Shown here piece after piece: positions 8,564 to 18,446 of a stretch of DNA of 64,000 nucleotides. The notes beneath the pieces were generated by a model. That model was given only the letters and a program-made list of their open reading frames with translations, ran no database searches and was not told the DNA's origin. Source of the DNA: Promicromonosporaceae bacterium (GTDB lineage: Bacteria; Actinomycetota; Actinomycetes; Actinomycetales; Cellulomonadaceae); NCBI GenBank assembly GCA_009783295.1, contig WRHK01000004.1:35795-99794 (forward strand). The letters are read 5' to 3'. Each line of letters opens with the position of its first letter. Position 1 is the first letter of the stretch. The position numbers and the translations under genes are program-made.

Positions 8564-8573
8564 TGCCTTACCT
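8554..8573. promoter_or_regulatory. Iron-box-like dyad spanning a start codon
   Basis: Perfect 7-base arms AGGTAAG and CTTACCT flank six bases that contain the start codon of the permease. The half-site AGGTAAGGC (minus strand) resembles the DtxR/IdeR half-site AGGTTAGGC, but the spacing is wider than in the standard 19-base box. Iron control is likely given the gene's function, but a different metalloregulator cannot be excluded. Confidence 0.5.
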
Positions 8574-8595
8574 TCTCACGGCGTGCGGGATGGTC

Positions 8596-9000
8596 TCACC
8601 GCCGGCAGTCCGCGCAGATGCCCCAGAGCTCGATCGTGTGCTCGATGTCGGCGAACCCGTGCTCGGTGCCCACCATCTGCGCCCACGCCTCGACGGTGGG
8701 GCCGTCGATCTCGACGGTGCTGCCGCAGGCGCGGCACACCAGGTGGTGGTGGTGCTCGCGGCGGGCGCACCAGCGGTAGATGCTCTCGCCGTCGTCGGTG
8801 CGCAGCACGTCGACGTCGCCGCCGTCCACCAGGGTCTGCAGCGTGCGGTACACGGTGGCGAGGCCGACCGTGTCGCCGCGCTGCCGCAGCACCTCGTGGA
8901 GCTGCTGCGCGCTGCGGAACTCCTCGCTGCCCTGGAGCGCGTCGGCGACGGCGGCGCGCTGGCGGGTCATCCGGACCGGGGCGGGGTGCGGGGTGCTCAT
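8596..9000 (-). CDS. zur: Fur-family zinc uptake regulator
   Basis: The 134-residue product has the Fur winged helix (MTRQRAAVADAL, VGLATVYRTLQTLVDGG), the histidine-rich hinge REHHHHLVCRACG, and the structural zinc site CRAC...CADC. It is the last gene of a znuA-znuC-znuB unit, and its ATG overlaps the znuB stop (ATGA). That context, and the Zur-type boxes before znuA, point to Zur and not Fur. With zinc bound it should repress the operon, including itself. Confidence 0.9.
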   Translation of the reverse strand: MSTPHPAPVRMTRQRAAVADALQGSEEFRSAQQLHEVLRQRGDTVGLATVYRTLQTLVDGGDVDVLRTDDGESIYRWCARREHHHHLVCRACGSTVEIDGPTVEAWAQMVGTEHGFADIEHTIELWGICADCRR

Positions 9001-9950
9001 GACTCGCAGCTCTCGTCGGTGGCGCCCGCGCCCACGGTGACCGGCTCGGCGACGGCGACGTCGTCGGGCAGGTCGGGGTGCGGGTCGTGGGTGGCGAACG
9101 CCTGGCGGTGGTGCAGCAGCGGCCGGGCGGCGGCCGCGAGCAGGTACACGCAGATCGCGAGCACCACGATGGTGGCGCCGGGCGACACGTTCTGCCAGTA
9201 GGTGATCGACAGCCCGACGACGCACACCAGCACGCCCACCACGACCGCCAGGCCCATGGTGCGGCGGAACGAGTGCGTGAGCTGCTGCGCCACGGCGACC
9301 GGCACGATCATCAGCGCGGACACGAGCAGCAGCCCCACCACGCGCATCGCGACGGTCACGGTCAGCGCCGACACGACCGCGACGGCCATGTTGAGCAGCC
9401 ACACGGGCAGCCCGGAGGCCACGGCGAACTCCTCGTCGTTGCTCACCGCGAACAGCGCCGTGCGCAGCCCCAGCCCGACGCCCAGCACGATGAGGGACAG
9501 CACCACGGTGAGCCACAGGTCCGAGGTCGAGACGGTCGAGATCGACCCGAACAGGTACGCCATGAGGTTGCCCGACGTGCCGCCGGCGATCCCGATGATG
9601 AGCACGCCGCCGGCCACGCCGCCGTAGAACATGAGGGCCAGCGCCAGGTCGCCCGACGTCCGGCCGCGACGGCGCACCACCTCGATGAGCACGGAGCCGA
9701 TGACGGCGAGCACCACGGCGCCCGGCACGGTCAGCACGTCCACCGGGTTGAGGCCCAGCGCCGCGCCGACCAGCCAGCCGAGCGCCACGCCGGTCAGGGC
9801 GATGTGCCCGATGCCGTCGCCCAGCAGCGACAGGCGCCGCTGCACCAGGTACGTGCCCACCACGGGCGCGGCGGCGCCCACCAGGAGCGCCGCGAGCAGC
9901 GCCCGCTGCATGAGCGGGTCGGTGACCATCAGCTGCAGGTCAGCCCACAT
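8997..9950 (-). CDS. znuB: Zinc/manganese ABC transporter permease
   Basis: The 317-residue membrane protein shows ABC-3 family features: QRRLSLLGDGIGHIALTGVALG near residue 38 and LLLVSALMIVPVAVAQQL later, with several hydrophobic helices between. It forms the membrane channel with ZnuC. It starts four bases downstream of the znuC coding end and overlaps zur. A charged 35-residue tail after the last helix carries scattered Asp/Glu/His. Confidence 0.92.
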   Translation of the reverse strand: MWADLQLMVTDPLMQRALLAALLVGAAAPVVGTYLVQRRLSLLGDGIGHIALTGVALGWLVGAALGLNPVDVLTVPGAVVLAVIGSVLIEVVRRRGRTSGDLALALMFYGGVAGGVLIIGIAGGTSGNLMAYLFGSISTVSTSDLWLTVVLSLIVLGVGLGLRTALFAVSNDEEFAVASGLPVWLLNMAVAVVSALTVTVAMRVVGLLLVSALMIVPVAVAQQLTHSFRRTMGLAVVVGVLVCVVGLSITYWQNVSPGATIVVLAICVYLLAAAARPLLHHRQAFATHDPHPDLPDDVAVAEPVTVGAGATDESCES

Positions 9951-9953
9951 GGG

Positions 9954-10786
<833 letters not shown>

Positions 10787-10790
<4 letters not shown>

Positions 10791-11782
10791 GGGGCCACGA
10801 GTCCTTCCGTCAGGGTCTTGAGGTTGCTCTGCATGATCGAGAAGTAGTCGTCGCCGGCGTCGACGGACTGCTGCGTGAGGCCCTCGAGGGTGTCGAGCAC
10901 CTGGGAGCGCAGGCCGTGGTCGGAGGCGAGCGTCTCGACCACGCGCGGGCTGACCAGCGTCTCGTAGAACAGCGTCGAGACGTGGTGGTCGCGGGCGATC
11001 TGGGCGATCTCGCGCAGGCGGGCGGGGGAGGGCTCGACGTCGTGGTCGAGGCCCGTGATGCCCACCTGGCTGAGCCCGTACCGCCGGGCCAGGTAGCCGA
11101 AGGCGGTGTGGTTGGTGATGAGGGTGGCGCCGGCGAACGGCTTGAGGGCCGCCGCGAACTCGGCGTCGAGCTGTCCCAGGCGGTCGCGCAGGGTCTGTGC
11201 GTTCGCCGCGTAGGTGGCCGCGTGGGCGGGGTCGGCCTGGGCGAGGGCCTGCGCCACGGGCTCGGCGACCTTGGCCAGCAGGGTCGGGTCGAGCCAGAAG
11301 TGCGGGTCGTTGCCGCCGATGGTCTCGGCGCCGGACGTGGTGCCGTGGTCGTGCGCGTCGTACTCGCCGCCGGCGCCGTGGTCGTGGCCGCTGGCCTGGT
11401 CGCCGCCGGTCACCGAGGCGGGCAGCAGGGTCACGTGGTCGGCGACGTTGACGAGGTTGCGGGGGTTGCGCTGCGCGACGGCGTCGTCGACGGCCGGCTG
11501 GAACCCCTTGAGGTACACGACGACGTCGGCCAGCCCGATCTCGCGGGCCCGGGCGAGGGAGAGCTCGAGGTCGTGCGGGTCGGCGGCGGGCGGGGTGAGG
11601 TTCTGGACGTCCACCAGGTCGCCGCCCACCTGCTGCGCCACGAACTGCAGCGGGTAGAACGAGGTGAGCACCTGCAGGCGCCCGTCGTGCGGGTCGGAGG
11701 CCAGCGCCGAGTCGCACGCCGCCAGCGCGAGCGGGGCGAGGAGGGCGGTGGCGGCCAGGGCGGCCAGCCTGCGCAAGTGCAT
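10787..11782 (-). CDS. znuA: Zinc ABC transporter substrate-binding lipoprotein
   Basis: The 331-residue cluster-9 binding protein begins MHLRRLAALAATALLAPLAL with a lipobox LAAC, so it is a lipid-anchored extracellular receptor. Metal ligands expected for the family are visible: His in PPAADPHDLELS, a histidine-rich loop (HDHGAGGEYDAHDHG), His in ITNHTAFGYLA, and Asp in the C-terminal DDYFSIM region. ATG 11782 is chosen because it starts a standard signal peptide; ATG 11791 is the alternative. Two Zur-type boxes lie immediately upstream, so expression should rise when zinc is scarce. Confidence 0.92.
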
Positions 11783-11818
11783 GAGAAGCATTCTCAGCAA
11801 GAGTGAGAACCATTGTCA
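11782..11818. promoter_or_regulatory. Tandem Zur boxes before znuA
   Basis: Two 15-base imperfect palindromes, TGAGAATGCTTCTCA (11796-11782) and TGACAATGGTTCTCA (11818-11804), read on the minus strand, each match the actinobacterial Zur box TGAAAATGATTTTCA at 12 of 15 positions. Their centres are 22 bases apart, two helix turns, so two dimers could sit on the same face. The nearer box touches the znuA start codon. Confidence 0.75.
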
Positions 11819-11972
11819 ACTTCGCGGGGCGCGCGCTGCGGCGAGCGCGCCGGACGCGCACGCAGGGCGCGCCGCCCCGCGCCCGCCACGTAGGCTGAGG
11901 CGCCGACGCCGACCGGCGTCGTGACCCGTCCCGCCGGAGCCACCGGCGGGCCGACCGCACAGGAGTGATCCC

Positions 11973-13373
<1,401 letters not shown>

Positions 13374-13386
13374 CCCCTGACGCACA

Positions 13387-13422
13387 CGAGGGGCCGGAAC
13401 CCGTACGGGTTCCGGCCCCTCG
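13387..13422 (+). terminator. Strong hairpin terminator after glyS
   Basis: A perfect 16-base stem (13387-13402 pairing with 13407-13422) with loop GTAC begins 13 bases after the glyS stop. It is followed by TCGTTGTG, not a long T-run, as usual for GC-rich actinobacteria. It could also end the convergent small membrane protein gene at 13,447. Confidence 0.85.
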
Positions 13423-13446
13423 TCGTTGTGGACGGCGTCCGTGCCG

Positions 13447-13599
13447 CTAGGCGCGCGTTCGGGAACGCGTGAACAGCATTCCGACCAGGCTGACGACCAG
13501 CACGATGATCCCGATCCAGATCAGGATGTGTGCGATGCCTGTCAGTCCGAGGACGAGCAGGACGATGCCGGCGATGATCAAGACGAGCCACAGGGGCAC
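13447..13599 (-). CDS. Small hydrophobic membrane protein
   Basis: Only 50 residues, from GTG 13599 to 13447, preceded by AAGGAGG at ideal spacing. The sequence is VPLWLVLIIAGIVLLVLG followed by LTGIAHILIWIGIIVLVVSL and a basic tail FTRSRTRA. This is a hydrophobic hairpin or one long helix with a positive cytoplasmic end. The excellent ribosome site and coherent amphipathic layout support a real gene. Small proteins like this are common in actinobacteria; no function is known to me. Confidence 0.7.
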   Translation of the reverse strand: MPLWLVLIIAGIVLLVLGLTGIAHILIWIGIIVLVVSLVGMLFTRSRTRA

Positions 13600-13693
13600 G
13601 GGAACCTCCTTCTCCGGTCGGCACCGGTGGGCGCCGCTCCTTCGACCGTCACGCGGTTCCGGGTGACTCGCACGCGGGACGAGGCCGCCCAAG

Positions 13694-13772
13694 CCCGCGA
13701 GATAGAGCCCGGCGCCGCGAGTTAGAGCGGTCTGCCCGCTCTAACTCGCGGCGTCGGGCTCTGTCTCGCGGG
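13694..13772. repeat. 37-base near-perfect inverted repeat
   Basis: Left arm 13694-13730 and right arm 13736-13772 are complementary at 35 of 37 positions around a 5-base loop (TCTGC). Each arm contains GCGAGTTAGAGC and a second, similar word CGAGATAGAGCC or its variant. It lies just beyond the stop of the MFS pump and upstream of the small membrane protein. It may terminate the MFS transcript. Nothing else was found in the 184-base gap. Confidence 0.85.
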
Positions 13773-13783
13773 GAGCCCGGGGG

Positions 13784-15256
13784 TCAGTGGTCGACGCGCT
13801 TCGGGAGGGCGAAGACCAGCAGGAACGCCAGCACCGCCAGTGCGGCGCTGACCGCCATCGCCTGCGACGCCGCGTGCATGAACGCGTCCGGGATGGTGGT
13901 GGGGCCGGGGCGGCCCGCCGGGATGTGCAGCGAGCCGAACAGCACCGAGCCGATGACGGCGATGCCCGCCGCGGAGCCGATGCGCTGAGCCGTGCCCACG
14001 ACGCCCGACGCCGCGCCGGCCTCCTCGCGCTCCACCGTCGCGACGATGAACTGCGCGTTCGGCGCGATGAACATGCCCGACCCGATGCCGGCGATCAGCA
14101 GCGGCGCGAGCAGGATCCAGTTGGTGAGGCTGGTCGCGTCGACGGCCTCGAGCACGATCCACACGGCCACGAGCCCGACGGCCACCAGGCCGGTGCCCAC
14201 GATCAGCACGGCGCGGCCCAGGCGGGCGGCCAGCCGGTCGGACTGCGAGGCACCGATGATCGACCCGATGGCGAACGGGATGGACACCAGGCCGGACGAG
14301 AGCGCCGTGTGCCCCAGGCCCGCCTGCCACAGGATCGAGATGGTGAAGAAGATGCTGGTGAAGGCCGCGAAGTACACCATCGCCAGGATCACGCCGCCGG
14401 TGAAGTGGCCGTGCGAGAACAGGCGCGGCGGCACGAGCGGAACCTGCCCGCGGCGCACGACGGCCAGCTCCCACAGACCGAAGAGCACCAGCAGCACGAC
14501 GCCGCCCGCGATCGACAGCCACGTCCACAGCGGCCAGCCGGCGTCCTGCCCCTGGATGAGCGGCACCAGCAGGGCCACGAGCGACCCGGCCAGCAGCACG
14601 AGCCCCAGCGCGTCGACGCCGCGCGCCTCGCCGCCCGCGACGATGCGCGGCAGCAGCAGGATCGCCGCCGTGACGGCGATGACACCGAACGGCAGGTTGA
14701 CGAAGAAGATGGTGCGCCAGCCGTGCCCGGTGCCGAAGGCCTGGATGAGCAGGCCACCGACGATCGGGCCGAGCGCCGTGGAGAAGCCGATGGTGGCGCC
14801 CATGACGGCGAACGCCTTGCCGCGCAGCGGCCCGGGGAACATCAGCTGGACCAGCGCGGTGACCGCGGGGAAGAACATGCCGCCGAACAGGCCCTGGACC
14901 ACGCGGCCCACGATGAGCGACGTCGGGCCGGTGGCGAGGCCGCACCACAGCGAGGCGAGCGTGAACCCGGCCAGGCCGATGATGAAGATCCAGGTGTGCC
15001 CGAACCGGTCGCCCAGCCGCCCGGCGGGGATGAGGGCCAGGCCGAACGCGAGCGCGTACCCGGAGATGATCCACGAGAGCGTGGACTCCGACGCCGAGAG
15101 GCTGGTGCGGATGGTCGGCAGCGCCACGTTGACGATCGTGGTGTCGAGCAGCGCCATGGCGACGCCCAGCAGCAGCACCGAGAGGGAGAGCCAGGTGCGG
15201 CGTGGGACGGTGAACGGGGGTGCCGCGCTCGTGGCGGACGCGGTCGTGTCAGACAT
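13784..15256 (-). CDS. MFS drug efflux transporter, EmrB/QacA (DHA2) type
   Basis: The 490-residue protein has about 14 hydrophobic segments and the DHA2 motifs: LDTTIVNVALPTI at TM1, GRLGDRFGHTWIF between TM2 and TM3, and VQGLFGGMFFPA near TM4, followed by GPIVGGLL in the antiporter motif C position. It is a proton-driven exporter of small hydrophobic molecules. Its start overlaps the end of the PadR gene by eight bases, so it is co-transcribed with its probable repressor. Confidence 0.93.
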   Translation of the reverse strand: MSDTTASATSAAPPFTVPRRTWLSLSVLLLGVAMALLDTTIVNVALPTIRTSLSASESTLSWIISGYALAFGLALIPAGRLGDRFGHTWIFIIGLAGFTLASLWCGLATGPTSLIVGRVVQGLFGGMFFPAVTALVQLMFPGPLRGKAFAVMGATIGFSTALGPIVGGLLIQAFGTGHGWRTIFFVNLPFGVIAVTAAILLLPRIVAGGEARGVDALGLVLLAGSLVALLVPLIQGQDAGWPLWTWLSIAGGVVLLVLFGLWELAVVRRGQVPLVPPRLFSHGHFTGGVILAMVYFAAFTSIFFTISILWQAGLGHTALSSGLVSIPFAIGSIIGASQSDRLAARLGRAVLIVGTGLVAVGLVAVWIVLEAVDATSLTNWILLAPLLIAGIGSGMFIAPNAQFIVATVEREEAGAASGVVGTAQRIGSAAGIAVIGSVLFGSLHIPAGRPGPTTIPDAFMHAASQAMAVSAALAVLAFLLVFALPKRVDH

Positions 15257-15818
15257 GGGAGTCCTTCCGGGAGAGCTCGTCGGCGACGATCTCGGGGACG
15301 GCGGCGAGCAGCCGCTCGTGGAACTCGACCTCCGCGTTCAGGCGGTCGGTCGTGTGGGTGAGGGTGAGGCGTTCGGCCACCGTGAGGTGCTGGTCGATCG
15401 CGACGAGCTGCGCGCGGTGGGCCGCGACCTGCTCGTGGAGCGCCGCGAGCCGGTCCTTGAGGACCGTCGCGAGGTTGTCGAGGTGGCCCGGCTGGGGCCG
15501 GGCGAGGGGGTAGTCGGCGGGGTCGGGCCGCAGCCCGACGACGGCGAGCGCCGACACGTGGAGCTCGTCGAGGGCGGCGCGGCCGGCGTCGGTGACGTCC
15601 AGCACGCGGCGCGGCGGGTAGTTGCCCTCACGCTCGGTGCGGACGGCCTCGACCAGGCCTTCCGCCTCGAGGCGCTTGAGGGCGCCGTAGAGGGAGCCGA
15701 CGGTGATGTCCGTCCACTCGTCGACGTGCTCCTGCTCCGCGAGCGCCCGCATTTGGTGCCCGTGCATGGGGCCGTGGCGGACGAGGGAGTCCAGGATGAA
15801 GAGGCGGACCGTGGACAC
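15249..15818 (-). CDS. PadR-family transcriptional regulator
   Basis: The 189-residue product has the PadR winged helix near the N-terminus (RLFILDSLVRHGPMHGHQM, ITVGSLYGALKRLEAEGLVE, YPPRRVLDVTDAGRAAL) and a C-terminal coiled dimerisation domain typical of the longer PadR/Vir-like members. Start GTG 15818 is preferred over the longer frame from 15854, because a CGACTACTC-N6-GAGTAGTCG operator-like dyad lies exactly between them. The gene overlaps the MFS pump it probably represses; the inducer would be a pump substrate. Confidence 0.9.
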   Translation of the reverse strand: MSTVRLFILDSLVRHGPMHGHQMRALAEQEHVDEWTDITVGSLYGALKRLEAEGLVEAVRTEREGNYPPRRVLDVTDAGRAALDELHVSALAVVGLRPDPADYPLARPQPGHLDNLATVLKDRLAALHEQVAAHRAQLVAIDQHLTVAERLTLTHTTDRLNAEVEFHERLLAAVPEIVADELSRKDSHV

Positions 15819-15819
15819 G

Positions 15820-15843
15820 CGACTACTCTCGCACGAGTAGTCG
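15820..15843. promoter_or_regulatory. PadR operator candidate
   Basis: Perfect 9-base arms CGACTACTC (15820-15828) and GAGTAGTCG (15835-15843) with a 6-base spacer abut the padR-like start codon. Position and symmetry fit autorepression of the regulator-pump operon; similar ACTC/GAGT dyads are known as PadR-type sites. Confidence 0.6.
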
Positions 15844-15858
15844 GGATATGGCAACGGG

Positions 15859-16593
15859 TCAGGACGACCGGAACCGGGCCAGGAACTCCCGGGTGCGCGC
15901 CTCGCGGGGCGCCGCGAGCAGCTCGCGCGCCGGCCCCTGCTCGACGATGCCGCCCTGGTCGAGGAACACGACGCGGTCGGCGACGTCGCGCGCGAACGCC
16001 ATCTCGTGCGTGGCCATGACGATCGTCGACCCGTTCTCCTTGAGGGAGCGCACCAGGTCCAGCACCTCGCCCACGAGCTCGGGGTCCAGCGCGGAGGTGA
16101 TCTCGTCGAGCAGCAGCAGCTCGGGGTCGGTGGCGATGGCCCGCACGATCGCGACGCGCTGCTGCTGGCCGCCCGACAGGGTGTCGGGGTAGGCGCGGGC
16201 CTTGCCGGCCAGCCCGATGCCCTCCAGGAGCGACAGCGCGCGGGCCTCGGCGTCGCGCCGCGGCACCCGGTGCACGACGCGCGCCGCGAGCGTCACGTTG
16301 TCGAGCACCGACAGGTGCGGGAACAGGTTGTACGACTGGAAGACGGTGCCGATGCGGGCACGGACGGCGTCGGCGTCGACGCGCGGGTCGGTGATGTCCT
16401 CGCCGCCCAGCAGGATCTGGCCGTCGTCGACGTGCTCCAGCAGCGACGCGGTGCGCAGCAGCGTCGACTTGCCCGAGCCGCTCGCGCCGATGAGGGCGAC
16501 CACCTCGTGCCGCTCGACGTCGAGGTCGACGCCGCGCAGCACCTCGTGGTCGCCGAACGCACACCACACCCCGCGCAGAGACAGGACGGTCAC
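15859..16593 (-). CDS. Polar amino acid ABC transporter ATP-binding protein (GlnQ type)
   Basis: The 244-residue ATPase carries Walker [26 protein letters not shown], and the subfamily hallmark Walker B LLLLDEITSALDPELV. The GlnQ/HisP family energises uptake of polar amino acids or opines. GTG 16593 overlaps the permease stop (GTGA). Only a permease is adjacent; no binding-protein gene lies on either side. Confidence 0.9.
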   Translation of the reverse strand: MTVLSLRGVWCAFGDHEVLRGVDLDVERHEVVALIGASGSGKSTLLRTASLLEHVDDGQILLGGEDITDPRVDADAVRARIGTVFQSYNLFPHLSVLDNVTLAARVVHRVPRRDAEARALSLLEGIGLAGKARAYPDTLSGGQQQRVAIVRAIATDPELLLLDEITSALDPELVGEVLDLVRSLKENGSTIVMATHEMAFARDVADRVVFLDQGGIVEQGPARELLAAPREARTREFLARFRSS

Positions 16594-17435
16594 ACGATCG
16601 CCCCCGCCTGCTCGCGCCGGCGCAGCCGCGCCGTGTACCAGTCGGTCAGCCGGATCACGGGCAGGGCGAGCAGCACGAACAGCAGCCCGGCCACCACGTA
16701 CGGCGTGAAGTTGAAGTCGCGCGACGTCTCGATCTGGGCCGCGCGCACGGCATCGATCGCGCCGAGCACGGAGATGAGGCCGACGTCCTTCTGCATGGCC
16801 ACCAGGTCGTTGAGCAGCGCGGGCGCCACCTTGCGCACGGCCTGCGGCAGCACCACGCGCCGCAGCGTCTGCCCGTGCGTGAGCCCGAGCCCGCGGGCGG
16901 CGAGCCGCTGCGACGGGTGCACGGACTCGATGCCGGCGCGCCACACCTCGGCCACGTACGCCGAGTACACGAGCACCAGCGCGATGGTGCCCCACACGGA
17001 GGCGTCGAGGCGGGGGAAGATCCGCAGCCCCGGCACGCCGAACCCCACGAGGTACAGCACGATGATCAGCGGCATCCCGCGGAACAGGTCGGTGTACCCG
17101 GCGGCGAGCGCCCGCAGCGGGAAGAACACGGGCCCACGGAGAGTACGCAGCGTGGCCACGACCAGGGACAGCAGCAGCGTCCCGACGGCGGCCACCACCA
17201 GCACGCGCACGTTGAGCCACAGGCCGGACAGCACCACGGGGAAGGACCGCCGGGCGGCGTCGAGGTCGAAGAACGAGTGGACGACGCGAGGCCAGCCGGG
17301 CGCCGCGCGCAGCGCCAGCACCACCACCGCGGCGAACACCACCGTGCTCACCAGCGAGACGAGCACCGACCGGTACCCCTGCCGCTTGCGGAAGGCGCGA
17401 CGCTCGAGCTCGAGCTCGCTGGGCTGGTGGGGCAC
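16590..17435 (-). CDS. Polar amino acid ABC transporter permease
   Basis: The 281-residue product has a charged cytoplasmic N-terminus, one lone helix near residue 30, then a HisM/GlnP-type core with LFRGMPLIIVLYLVGFG, SAYVAEVWRAGIESVHPSQRLAARGLG (the EAA coupling loop) and IRLTDWYTARL at the end. The core forms the membrane channel. GTG 17435 gives a normal N-terminus; a GCATGACA-GT-TGTCATGC palindrome lies just upstream and may be its operator. Encoded with an ATPase but without a visible binding protein. Confidence 0.88.
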   Translation of the reverse strand: MPHQPSELELERRAFRKRQGYRSVLVSLVSTVVFAAVVVLALRAAPGWPRVVHSFFDLDAARRSFPVVLSGLWLNVRVLVVAAVGTLLLSLVVATLRTLRGPVFFPLRALAAGYTDLFRGMPLIIVLYLVGFGVPGLRIFPRLDASVWGTIALVLVYSAYVAEVWRAGIESVHPSQRLAARGLGLTHGQTLRRVVLPQAVRKVAPALLNDLVAMQKDVGLISVLGAIDAVRAAQIETSRDFNFTPYVVAGLLFVLLALPVIRLTDWYTARLRRREQAGAIV

Positions 17436-17442
17436 GCGCCCA

Positions 17443-17460
17443 GCATGACAGTTGTCATGC
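17443..17460. promoter_or_regulatory. 18-base perfect palindrome, operator candidate
   Basis: GCATGACA-GT-TGTCATGC lies between the divergent amino acid permease (start 17435) and the ABC-2 exporter (start 17517). The core TGACA/TGTCA resembles operators bound by GntR-family and some other dimeric regulators. No regulator gene is adjacent, so the binder would be encoded elsewhere. Confidence 0.5.
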
Positions 17461-17516
17461 CCGGACGGTGACGCCCGGAGGTGCCCCTCATCACGGCGCG
17501 GCGGGAGGCTCGAGCC

Positions 17517-18446
17517 ATGAACAACGCATCGGTTCCCGCGCTCGAACTGCGCGCGCTCGTCAAGGAGTTCCGCTCGCCCGGCACCGTCGTCCGCGCGGTC
17601 GACGGCCTGGACCTGACCATCGAGCCGGGCGAGGTCGTCGCCTTTCTCGGCCCGAACGGCGCCGGCAAGACCACCACGATCGACATGGTGCTGGGCCTGG
17701 CCGAGCCGACGTCGGGCTCCGTGCACGTGCTCGGCGGGACGCCCGCCGACGCCGTCGCCGCCGGCCGCGTCGCCGCCGTCATGCAGACCGGAGGCCTGCT
17801 GCGCGACCTCTCGGTCGCCGAGACCGTCGCGCTCACCGGCGCGCTCTACGGCAGCGACGTCGACCCGCTGCCGTACCTGCGGCGCGCCGGCATCGCCGAC
17901 ATCGCCGACCGCCCCGTCGGCAAGTGCTCCGGCGGCCAGCAGCAGCGCCTGCGCTTCGCGATGGCCCTGGTGCCCGACCCGGACCTGCTGCTGCTCGACG
18001 AGCCCACCACCGGCATGGACGTGGAGGGCCGCCGCGAGTTCTGGGCCGCCATCCGCGCCGACGCCGCCCGCGGCCGCACCGTCGTCTTCGCCACGCACTA
18101 CCTGGAGGAGGCCGACGCGTACGCCGACCGGATCGTCATGGTCAGCCACGGCCGCGTCGTCGCCGACGGCACCTCGGCCGAGGTCAAGGCGCTCTCGTCC
18201 GGCCGCATGGTCTCCGCCGAGATCGACGACGACGACGCCCGCGCCACCGCCGTCGACGTCGTGGCCGCCCTGGCCGGCGTCGACTCCGTCGAGGAGCGCG
18301 GCACCCGCCTGCTGGTGCGCGCCTCCGACTCCGACGCCGTGCTGCGCGTCCTGCTCAACCGCACCTCGGCGCACGACGTCGAGGTCACCGCCCACAACCT
18401 CGAGGACGCCTTCCTGGCCCTCACCACCGAAGGGAACGCGCGATGA
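17517..18446 (+). CDS. ABC-2 type exporter ATP-binding protein (DrrA-like)
   Basis: The 309-residue ATPase has Walker A LGPNGAGKTTT, signature CSGGQQQRLRFAMAL, Walker B DLLLLDEPTTGMD and the C-terminal regulatory extension typical of drug- and lipid-exporter ATPases. ATG 17517 follows GGGAGG at good spacing and is preferred to the in-frame start at 17481. The stop overlaps the permease start (ATGA). With the following permease and two-component system it forms a sense-and-export module. Confidence 0.92.
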   Translation: MNNASVPALELRALVKEFRSPGTVVRAVDGLDLTIEPGEVVAFLGPNGAGKTTTIDMVLGLAEPTSGSVHVLGGTPADAVAAGRVAAVMQTGGLLRDLSVAETVALTGALYGSDVDPLPYLRRAGIADIADRPVGKCSGGQQQRLRFAMALVPDPDLLLLDEPTTGMDVEGRREFWAAIRADAARGRTVVFATHYLEEADAYADRIVMVSHGRVVADGTSAEVKALSSGRMVSAEIDDDDARATAVDVVAALAGVDSVEERGTRLLVRASDSDAVLRVLLNRTSAHDVEVTAHNLEDAFLALTTEGNAR

